DNA from: Desulfuromonadaceae bacterium
GTDB lineage: Bacteria; Desulfobacterota; Desulfuromonadia; Geobacterales; Pseudopelobacteraceae
Direction of reading: 5' to 3'
DNA length: 64,000 bases
NCBI GenBank assembly: GCA_028712075.1
Contig: JAQTQX010000001.1
Coordinates: forward strand, 124,001 to 188,000
The position numbers and the translations under genes are program-made. The notes below the pieces were generated by a model that searched no databases, was not told where the DNA came from, and was given only the letters and a program-made list of their open reading frames with translations. Below, piece by piece: positions 15,294 through 22,838 of this stretch. Position 1 is the first letter of the stretch. Each line of letters begins with the position of its first letter.

Positions 15294-17240
15294 TCAGTCC
15301 GTTTGTCGTGCCGGGCGGTCAAGGAGTTTTTTGGCCGCAACAAGGTTATTAATTGCCTCGATATTATACGGAACACTGGCGATAGCCATAGAGAAATATT
15401 TGATCGCCTCCGGAACTTTCTTCTGTCGCAGCAGTATCATACCCATCATATTGGCGGCATCCGAGTGATCTGGCCGGTATCTGAGTGCCTCGGCAAAATC
15501 TGCTGCAGCATTCTCCAGGTCTCCTTTTTGCTGCCTTACAACTCCTCTATGATACAATGCTTCAGCGTTGTGCGGTTCTTCCGCCAGAGCCTTATCGATA
15601 TACTGCTCCGCAACAAGCAATTGCCCCCGCTCACGATATAAAAATCCTACCCAGATATTCGCCTTTACATCTTTTGGCATAATGACCAGATACTGCAGAA
15701 ACATTTCCAGCGCCGCGTCATAGTTTCTCTGCTTTATCAGGAGCTGGCCGAGACGATACATCGCTTTCGGACGCTTCATACCGTTTAGTTCGATAGTCGC
15801 CTCATATTCTTTTTGTGCCTCTATGAGCATCCCCCGGGCATTGTACGAATGAGCCAGATTAAGATGGCCCCGCTCATTGCGCGGTTCTTTTTCCACATTT
15901 TCCTTCCAGATTGAGATCCTGTCCTGCCAGACACTGTTCCTGACATATGTAGCCGCTGCCAGTGTCATCGAGAGTACGACGACGAGCGGTAGCAGTGCCG
16001 GTATTATTGATTTTCCGATATTAACAGGTACACAAGTCGCTGCCAAGCAGCTTACCGAGAGGAAAAAACCGATCGAGGGTAAGTACATGCGGTGTTCAAA
16101 AAGTGTATCACGAATGGGAATAATACTTGATTCGACGCTAAGCGACAGAAAAAACCAGAAAATGCCAAACGCGGCCAGGATGAGTAGCGCGTTGCTTCGC
16201 CTGATGCCGACCCGGTAACATCCCACTCCGGCGGCTAGTAGGGCTATAAGGGCGATAAACGGCAGAAATACGGCAGGCTGGGCAAACGAGGTAAGGAGTA
16301 CCGGCTCGTAATCAATATGCTGGCCGACCGGGAACAGCAGCAACCGAATGTACGTCATGATGACGTTGAATTGAGTAAGCAGATACTGGTAGCGGGATAT
16401 ATCGGCCGTTTCGGTCGCTGCGCGATCAAGTACCGCAACAAGGTTGCCGGAGCCGGCATACGGCAAGATATAGGAAAACGGAATCAATGACGCTATGACA
16501 AAATAAGGCAGGAGCCGACCCATTCGGGGGAGCACCTTTCCGGTAAAGAACAGATATTCGACAAGTACCATCATCAAAGGTAGTGTAAATGATATCTCTT
16601 TGGTTTTCACTGCCAGCAGTGCGGCCATAAGGGACGCAAACAGGCATATCGCCTGTTTTTGCCTGGCCATAGTGGTCTCTTTGTTGATGCGAAACATGAG
16701 ATAGAGTGCTATCGACAAAACATAAAACAGGGTCGCAAGCGATGTATAGCGTTGTACGATGTATGTGATCGCCTGAGTCTGTACCGGATGTGCCACAAAG
16801 AGAAGGGATACGCAAAAGGGTAAGTATGAGGCAAAACGTGGGGACTGGCTGTCCGATGCCAGCCGGGGTGTTTGAAACAGGCATTGAACCGTTGCATAGA
16901 CAAGAAGTGACGTAATAAGATGTATTGACAGGTTGAAGACATGGTATCCGACAGGGTTGAGTCCGTGCAGCGCATAATTCAGGGCAAACGACACGTCGCA
17001 GACGTATCTGCTCTTCGCAAATGAGGCCGGGGTGAGAAAGAACGTTAATTCCCTGATCGTAATGTTGTTAACGATTCTGCCAAAATCATCGAAGACAAAC
17101 TCTATCTGCAGGGTATTACTGTACGCTGCCACGCCGAGCAGACAGATTATCACTATCTGAAACTTTGACCGGAAAAGCATGCAAGGCAATGATAGTGACT
17201 GGTTAACGGATTGCCGTGAAAAGATCGCCTCCGTTTTCAC
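15294..17240 (-). CDS. TMTC-like polytopic membrane protein with C-terminal TPR repeats, copy 1
   Basis: 648 residues from GTG 17240 (weak ribosome site; ATG 17180 is an alternative). The N-terminal two-thirds has about ten hydrophobic segments and motifs shared with eukaryotic TMTC and other GT-C glycosyltransferases: an acidic pair in the first external loop ('FVFDDFGRIVNN'), 'HPVQTQAITYIVQR' and 'FEHRMYLPS'. The C-terminal part (about 480-640) consists of four to five TPR units. TMTC proteins add mannose to protein Ser/Thr, so periplasmic protein O-glycosylation from a lipid-linked sugar is a plausible job, not demonstrated. The next gene upstream is a paralogue. Confidence 0.72.
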   Translation of the reverse strand: MKTEAIFSRQSVNQSLSLPCMLFRSKFQIVIICLLGVAAYSNTLQIEFVFDDFGRIVNNITIRELTFFLTPASFAKSRYVCDVSFALNYALHGLNPVGYHVFNLSIHLITSLLVYATVQCLFQTPRLASDSQSPRFASYLPFCVSLLFVAHPVQTQAITYIVQRYTSLATLFYVLSIALYLMFRINKETTMARQKQAICLFASLMAALLAVKTKEISFTLPLMMVLVEYLFFTGKVLPRMGRLLPYFVIASLIPFSYILPYAGSGNLVAVLDRAATETADISRYQYLLTQFNVIMTYIRLLLFPVGQHIDYEPVLLTSFAQPAVFLPFIALIALLAAGVGCYRVGIRRSNALLILAAFGIFWFFLSLSVESSIIPIRDTLFEHRMYLPSIGFFLSVSCLAATCVPVNIGKSIIPALLPLVVVLSMTLAAATYVRNSVWQDRISIWKENVEKEPRNERGHLNLAHSYNARGMLIEAQKEYEATIELNGMKRPKAMYRLGQLLIKQRNYDAALEMFLQYLVIMPKDVKANIWVGFLYRERGQLLVAEQYIDKALAEEPHNAEALYHRGVVRQQKGDLENAAADFAEALRYRPDHSDAANMMGMILLRQKKVPEAIKYFSMAIASVPYNIEAINNLVAAKKLLDRPARQTD

Positions 17241-17270
17241 GTGTGTATGTTCCCGTAAAGCATCTCTTGG

Positions 17271-18968
17271 TTACCGTTTCAATCGACCGGGTTTCGTCCC
17301 GTAAGATGTAAAATATTTTTTCAACTTATCATGCTCTGCAGTGGTAATCGTAAGGTTTTTACGAAAAACTTTATTATCAGGAGCTTTTTGTGACGCTTTT
17401 TCAAATGCCGCGATGGCTTCTTCGTACCGGTACAGCTGTTTCAGGGCTATGCCAAGGTTGTCATAGACTATGGCAGGAGCAAGCTCGGGCTCAAGATCGA
17501 TGGCGGTGCGAAATTCCTGCGCGGCCAGCTCGTACATGCCATTCACAAGGTACGCATAACCAAGGTTGTTATGGGCAAGTCCTCGTAACGGGGTTTTTTT
17601 CACATTATCCCTGTTGATGGATATTTCATCTTTCCAGACGGCATTCCGTGCCAGGGTTGCCGTCGCATAGGCGGTAATGGAGATGACCATAACGACCAAA
17701 ACAGCGTGCCGAAACATGTTGCTATTCCTGGAAAGCTTACCAAGCAACAGGATGGTTCCGGTGGCAATGGCGATGAAAGCACCGACAGAGGGAAGGTAGA
17801 CGCGATGCTCGAAAATCAGGTCGGAAATCGGGATGATGCTCGATTCAATGGAAAGAGCAAGAAAGAACCAGAACACGCCAAAAGCTATCAAGCAAAGCAG
17901 TGGTCTGTTTTTGCGCATCCCCCTGATGTGCAGATAGAAAGCCAGAATGATGATCGATAACAGCAGGAAGAGTGGTGCGATGACGCTGAACTGAAAAAAT
18001 TTCATCATGCTGTACTGGGAATGGTAATAATCGATTGTCTGGTTAATGGGGAGGAAAATCAGCCTGATATAGGTGATTATGACGCCGAACTGACTGTAGA
18101 AATACAGATCACGCGGTATGGACGCGTTTTCTGTCAGCAGATTACCGGGAGTCAGCAACTGGGTGGAACTGGACAGCCGGATCATGACAACCTGAAACGG
18201 AATTATCAGTAACGTAGTAGCGATAAGGCCGATATACCCAAGCCGTTTGAGGACAGAACCACGAAAGAAGGTGAACTCGTAGAGCCCAATCATGAAAGGG
18301 AGCGTAAGAGCGGTTTCCTTGCTCTCCATTGCTGCGACAGCGGCAAGAAACGAGATGAGGAAATAGGGGGTCCGTGTCCTCACGGGTGACTCTGTTTCAA
18401 GGCGACCCTTTATGTACGACACGAGCGAGAGGAGATACAACAGGGTTGCCAGCGAGGCGAAGCGTTGAACAATATAGGTTACCGCCTGGGTTTGGACTGG
18501 ATGTGCGACAAACAGCAATGCGGCATAAAGTGCGATGACCTGAAAGACAGACTGACGTGGCGTATGTTCCGACAGCCTGAACAAAGGCGTTCTTGCTGTT
18601 ACTAAAACAAGACCGAAGACCAGGAGAGCAGCCAGGAGATGGATAGTGATGTTGACGACATGGTAGCCGAACGGGTCGAGTAACCCGAAATGGTAATTGA
18701 TGGCAAAGGAGAGTCTCCCGAAGTATCGGAGTTTTAAAAGGCTGGCACCATCGAAGAAACTGGACAGATTCCGGATTTCTACGTTGTTGACGATATTTGA
18801 ATAGTCGTCATATATAAAGGGAGAATGCAGGGTATTGCTGTAGACGATGATGCCGACAAGAACTATCAGAACCAGTGCAGAACGAGTGCTGGCAATAAAA
18901 TTTGGCAGCAGGGAATTTTCCGGAGGCGCGGATGATTCTGCTGCAACCGTCACATCCTGTCCCGTCAT
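17271..18968 (-). CDS. TMTC-like polytopic membrane protein with C-terminal TPR repeats, copy 2
   Basis: 565 residues from ATG 18968 (GGAGGG 8 bp upstream). Same architecture as its downstream neighbour: early acidic loop 'FIYDDYSNIVNN', 'HPVQTQAVTYIVQR', 'FEHRVYLPS', ten or so membrane segments, then only two to three TPR units. Conservation of these three motifs between the paralogues marks likely catalytic or lipid-donor-binding positions of a GT-C-like fold. It is the first gene of the minus-strand glycosylation operon that continues to 14131. Function inferred from architecture; substrate unknown. Confidence 0.72.
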   Translation of the reverse strand: MTGQDVTVAAESSAPPENSLLPNFIASTRSALVLIVLVGIIVYSNTLHSPFIYDDYSNIVNNVEIRNLSSFFDGASLLKLRYFGRLSFAINYHFGLLDPFGYHVVNITIHLLAALLVFGLVLVTARTPLFRLSEHTPRQSVFQVIALYAALLFVAHPVQTQAVTYIVQRFASLATLLYLLSLVSYIKGRLETESPVRTRTPYFLISFLAAVAAMESKETALTLPFMIGLYEFTFFRGSVLKRLGYIGLIATTLLIIPFQVVMIRLSSSTQLLTPGNLLTENASIPRDLYFYSQFGVIITYIRLIFLPINQTIDYYHSQYSMMKFFQFSVIAPLFLLLSIIILAFYLHIRGMRKNRPLLCLIAFGVFWFFLALSIESSIIPISDLIFEHRVYLPSVGAFIAIATGTILLLGKLSRNSNMFRHAVLVVMVISITAYATATLARNAVWKDEISINRDNVKKTPLRGLAHNNLGYAYLVNGMYELAAQEFRTAIDLEPELAPAIVYDNLGIALKQLYRYEEAIAAFEKASQKAPDNKVFRKNLTITTAEHDKLKKYFTSYGTKPGRLKR

Positions 18969-19118
18969 AAAAAGCCCTCCGCATCACATTGCACAATGAA
19001 AATCAGCCTTCTGACAGAAAGCCTCGCAGTTTACGTGTGGACAATATCACAAAAATCTAACGGTGACAAAGCCGGAATAAAGCCGTGTCGGAATCAAGAT
19101 AATCCTCCATTTCCCTCC

Positions 19119-19147
19119 TTGCCAACCTCGCTGTAAAAAGGCATAAT
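19119..19147 (+). promoter_or_regulatory. Promoter of cysS
   Basis: TTGCCA (19119-19124), 17-bp spacer, CATAAT (19142-19147), 30 bp before the cysS ATG. The rest of the 209-bp divergent gap must also carry the promoter for the minus-strand glycosylation operon, but no convincing match was seen. Confidence 0.5.
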
Positions 19148-19177
19148 ACCGCACATTTTCATTGTGGAGTTCAAGCT

Positions 19178-20659
19178 ATGGCATTGCGTGTCTACAACAC
19201 CCTTACCGGTGAAAAAGAGCTGTTTATCCCGCTGACCCCCGGGAAGGCCGGCATGTACGTGTGCGGCGTAACGGTGTACGATTATTGTCACATTGGACAT
19301 GCACGCGCCTACATCTCGTTTGACATCATTTATCGTTACCTCAAGTATGCCGGCTACGATGTTACCTACATCCGCAACTACACCGACATCGACGACAAGA
19401 TCATCAGGCGCGCCAATGAAGAGAGCACCGATTACCGCACGGTGGCCGACCGTTATATACGGGCGTTTGATGAGGACATGGAGCGTCTCTCCATAAAGAA
19501 AGCGACCTTTGAGCCAAAAGCCACCGATCATATCAGCGGTATAATTGAGATCATTGAAGCCTTGATTGCCAAGGACCACGCATACGTGTCTGAAGGGGAT
19601 GTGTATTACGCTGTAGAGACGTTCCCCGATTACCTGAAACTGTCCGGGCGCAATCTTGAAGAGATGCAGGCGGGCGCTCGGGTTGAGGTGGGAGACAAAA
19701 AACGCCATCTAATGGATTTTGCACTCTGGAAAGGGTCAAAACCGGGTGAACCGTGGTGGACATCGCCATGGGGAAACGGCCGCCCGGGCTGGCATATTGA
19801 ATGTTCCGCCATGAGCATGGCCTTTCTCGGCAAAACCTTCGACATACATGGCGGCGGCAAAGACTTGGTCTTCCCGCATCACGAAAACGAAATCGCGCAG
19901 TCAGAAGCTGCCAACGGCTGCCAGTTTGTGCGCTACTGGCTACATAACGGTTTCGTCAATATCAACGCCGAAAAAATGAGCAAGTCTCTCGGGAATTTTT
20001 TTACTATCCGCGAGGTGTTGAAAAAATTTGACCCCGAGACGCTACGCTTTTTCATATTATCAGCTCACTACCGCTCACCAATCGACTTCTCCGATCAAAA
20101 TCTTGACGAAGCACAGTCCGCTCTGGAGCGGATCTATTCCTGCCTGGCCGCTCTGAATGAAGTTCTTGCAGCGACGCCTGCTGCCAACCCGACCGGCCCC
20201 GGTGAAACCCTGTCACATGCGGGGCAGGAACTGCGAGAAAAGGCGGACCAGTTCCGACCGCGCTTCGTTGAGGCGATGGACGATGACTTCAACAGCGCAC
20301 AAGCACTCGGGATCATATTTGAAACGGTGCGAGCTGCCAATCGTTTCCTGGCGGGAATGAAACAGGCCACTCCATCGGTGCTGACACTGTGTGCCGATGT
20401 CCACAGCTTGATTGCCGAGGCAGGCTCCGTACTTGGCCTGTTTAATGACATTCCCGAACGCTGGCTGAAGGGGATCAAGACTGCCAAGGCTGGTCAGATC
20501 GACATTTCTCCGGACGAGATTGAGCAGCTGATTGTTGAGCGAACCGGGGCTCGATCGTCAAAGAACTTTAAACGAAGCGATGAAATCCGTGATCTGCTGT
20601 TGGAAAAGGGCATCCAACTGCTTGATTCTGCACAAGGGACAACCTGGAATGTGAAATAG
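19178..20659 (+). CDS. cysS: Cysteinyl-tRNA synthetase
   Basis: 493 residues, slightly longer than the usual 460-480. It charges tRNA-Cys with cysteine in the cytoplasm. Class I signatures are present: HIGH at residues 38-41 ('[10 protein letters not shown]') and KMSKS at 266-270 in '[12 protein letters not shown]'. Zinc ligands are visible: Cys29, a Cys in '[10 protein letters not shown]', and the His of '[11 protein letters not shown]'. The C-terminal anticodon-binding region ends with the typical '[13 protein letters not shown]'. It is preceded by its own promoter, and the following kinase gene starts 58 bp later. Confidence 0.97.
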   Translation: MALRVYNTLTGEKELFIPLTPGKAGMYVCGVTVYDYCHIGHARAYISFDIIYRYLKYAGYDVTYIRNYTDIDDKIIRRANEESTDYRTVADRYIRAFDEDMERLSIKKATFEPKATDHISGIIEIIEALIAKDHAYVSEGDVYYAVETFPDYLKLSGRNLEEMQAGARVEVGDKKRHLMDFALWKGSKPGEPWWTSPWGNGRPGWHIECSAMSMAFLGKTFDIHGGGKDLVFPHHENEIAQSEAANGCQFVRYWLHNGFVNINAEKMSKSLGNFFTIREVLKKFDPETLRFFILSAHYRSPIDFSDQNLDEAQSALERIYSCLAALNEVLAATPAANPTGPGETLSHAGQELREKADQFRPRFVEAMDDDFNSAQALGIIFETVRAANRFLAGMKQATPSVLTLCADVHSLIAEAGSVLGLFNDIPERWLKGIKTAKAGQIDISPDEIEQLIVERTGARSSKNFKRSDEIRDLLLEKGIQLLDSAQGTTWNVK

Positions 20660-20717
20660 TCCGCTCGCCCGCTTGCGGACCCTTTATTGACTGTTATACT
20701 GGCTCGTATCAAATCTG

Positions 20718-22352
20718 ATGAGGTATTGCGTGGATCGGGAATGTTGCTGGAACCAGGAACTGCTTGAGCAGGAGGCGTGCCCGAAAACAGGTGAGGGCGA
20801 AGAGGATCTGCTTGCTTCACGGCGGCAGCGTAATCTGGAAAAGTGCTGTGAATGCCCCCGCTTCTTGAGCGAATTACATCGATGGCGTGATGACGGCAAT
20901 CCTCTGGCTCCGATTGTTGATAATCTTCTTGGTGAATACCGCCTGCAAAAATCACAGATTCAATCCCTCGTAAGTTTTCTCGACAACAAATCCCTTGAAA
21001 TCCGCTTTTTTCACGAACTTGGCTCAGTTCTGCAAAGCTCTGTCGATCTGGACGAGGTGCTTTCAGTGGCGTTGACAGCCATAACGGCCGGCAAGGGGTT
21101 TGGCATGAACCGTGCCTTTCTGATGCTGACGGACCGCGAGGCCGGGGTATTGCGCGGCTATCTCGGCATCGGTCCCCGCGACATTGGCGAGGCAAGCCAG
21201 GTGTGGAACGAGATCACCCAGAACGATATGGACCTGCAGACGCTGGCCCAGAACTTCCGCCTGAACAAACTCTCTTCCGAGCGAGCCAAATTTCATGATA
21301 TTCTGGAGTGTCTGACCGTTCCCCTTGAAAACAAGGAGCATATCTTTATCAAGGCACTTGACGGCAAAACACCGGTCATGGTTGAAAATGCGTATTACCA
21401 CCCGGATGTCCCCGCCGAATTGACACGCCTGCTTGGGGTAGACACATTCCTCCTGATGCCGCTGATTTCCCGTAATCGCCGGGTCGGCATGATCATCGCT
21501 GACAATTTCATTACGCACCGCCCGATAACCGAGGCCGATATGCACTCGCTGGAAACTTTCGGCTTTCCGGTCGCGTTTGCGATAGAGCGTGCCTCACTGT
21601 ACGATAATCTGCAGATTGAGTTGAACCGTGTCACCGAGGCGGGGAGAAAGCTGAAAGAGCAGCAGGAGCTGATCGTCAGAATGGAAAACATGGCGCTGGT
21701 CGGCCGCATTACTTCCAGTATTGCCCATTCAGTACGCAACCCGCTGATGATTATCGGCGGGTTTGCCCGCTCAATGCTGAAAAACAGCCCTGAGTCTGAC
21801 CCCAAGCGGACCTTTATAGAATCAATTGTCGCGGAAACCCGTCAGCTGGAGGGAGTACTTGATGAAATACTCAATTATTCCGATTCACTGTATCCAACCC
21901 GCGACTTCTGGGATGTGAACCAGCTGGTAGAAAGTGCTCTGCGTGATACGGCTGATGCGTTGAACTTGCTTGGCTATACCACCGCATATTCACCCGGCAT
22001 TGAGTTGCCGGTAGTCTATATCGACTTCAAACAGCTTTCCTACTGCCTGCGGACCGTTCTGCAAAATGACATCAACTGCCTGGGTAAAGAGCGATTCATC
22101 GCCATCAGCGCACAGGCCAGAGACGAATCTGTTGTCCTGCTCATCGAAGACCGCAGCCGGAGTATTTCACAGGCTGAACTTGACCGGTTGCTGGTGCCGT
22201 TTTCCGAGACCAGTGATCTAGGCGCCGGACTGGCGCTGGCGCTGTGTAAAACCATGCTCGAAAAACAGGGCATTCCGTTTGTCGCGCAGGCAGATCCACA
22301 GGAAGGAATTCACTATAGCATCACACTTCCCACCCGTAAGGAGGAACATTAA
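20718..22352 (+). CDS. GAF-domain sensor histidine kinase with Cys-rich N-terminus
   Basis: 544 residues, soluble. Residues 1-49 hold seven cysteines (4, 9, 10, 21, 43, 44, 46), a possible zinc or FeS site. A GAF domain spans about 90-300 and a coiled coil about 300-325. The HisKA H-box is 'SSIAHSVRNPLMIIGG' with the phospho-acceptor His337. In the ATPase domain the N-box Asn is kept ('LQNDINC') and the G2 box reads 'GAGLALAL', but the G1 box is 'EDRSRSI': the Asp remains while both glycines are replaced by Ser. Kinase activity may be weak or altered. Coupled to the next response regulator gene (stop and start overlap by one base). No clear ribosome site was seen before ATG 20718. Confidence 0.85.
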   Translation: MRYCVDRECCWNQELLEQEACPKTGEGEEDLLASRRQRNLEKCCECPRFLSELHRWRDDGNPLAPIVDNLLGEYRLQKSQIQSLVSFLDNKSLEIRFFHELGSVLQSSVDLDEVLSVALTAITAGKGFGMNRAFLMLTDREAGVLRGYLGIGPRDIGEASQVWNEITQNDMDLQTLAQNFRLNKLSSERAKFHDILECLTVPLENKEHIFIKALDGKTPVMVENAYYHPDVPAELTRLLGVDTFLLMPLISRNRRVGMIIADNFITHRPITEADMHSLETFGFPVAFAIERASLYDNLQIELNRVTEAGRKLKEQQELIVRMENMALVGRITSSIAHSVRNPLMIIGGFARSMLKNSPESDPKRTFIESIVAETRQLEGVLDEILNYSDSLYPTRDFWDVNQLVESALRDTADALNLLGYTTAYSPGIELPVVYIDFKQLSYCLRTVLQNDINCLGKERFIAISAQARDESVVLLIEDRSRSISQAELDRLLVPFSETSDLGAGLALALCKTMLEKQGIPFVAQADPQEGIHYSITLPTRKEEH

Positions 22353-22732
22353 TGAACAGAATTCTGGTAGTAGATGATGAGGCAAATATCCGCCTGCTGT
22401 ACGCGGAAGAGCTGAAAGACGAAGGGTACGAAGTTGTGACGGCAGCCAACAGTGCCGAAGCGGCTGAAAAGCTTCAGGCGGGCACATTCGACCTGGCTGT
22501 GCTCGACATCAAGCTTAAGAACGAAAGCGGCATTGAGTTGCTGCAGAAACTGGTCAAGGAGCGTCATGAAATGCCGGTGATCCTCTGCTCGGCGTTTTCC
22601 TGCTATAAAGATGATTTCTCCGCCTGGCTGGCAGATGGCTATGTGGTAAAATCCGGTGACCTGTCTGAACTGAAGCAGGAAATTGCACGGGTGCTGGCCA
22701 AGAAAGCGCTGAAAAGCAAAGTTGAAGGTTGA
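22352..22732 (+). CDS. Single-domain response regulator (CheY-like)
   Basis: 126 residues forming one receiver domain: acidic pocket 'VVDDE' (Asp8, Asp9), phospho-acceptor Asp52 in 'AVLDIKLK', Ser/Thr switch in 'VILCSAFS', and Lys in 'YVVKSGD'. There is no output domain, so it acts by protein contact or as a phosphorelay intermediate. Its ATG overlaps the kinase stop (TAATG) with AAGGAGG upstream, so the two form a cognate pair. The last codons (KVEG) and the stop fall inside a GAAGGTTGAAG repeat arm. Confidence 0.92.
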   Translation: MNRILVVDDEANIRLLYAEELKDEGYEVVTAANSAEAAEKLQAGTFDLAVLDIKLKNESGIELLQKLVKERHEMPVILCSAFSCYKDDFSAWLADGYVVKSGDLSELKQEIARVLAKKALKSKVEG

Positions 22733-22816
22733 AGTTAAAGGGCGAAGATTGAAGATACATTGCAAGAATGAAACGAAGGAGAAAGGGTACCGATTATTCT
22801 TTCAGCTTCAACCTTC
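22724..22816. repeat. Long-range inverted repeat between response regulator and nucleotidyltransferase genes
   Basis: GAAGGTTGAAG (22724-22734) and its exact complement CTTCAACCTTC (22806-22816), with partial pairing beyond. The left arm includes the response regulator stop codon; the right arm ends 22 bp before the next ATG. The intervening 71 bp contains further GAAG/GAAGA units. It could form an RNA stem and limit read-through. No T-run follows, so it is not a classical terminator. Confidence 0.6.
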
Positions 22817-22838
22817 TACCTAATAAAAGGAGAATTCT

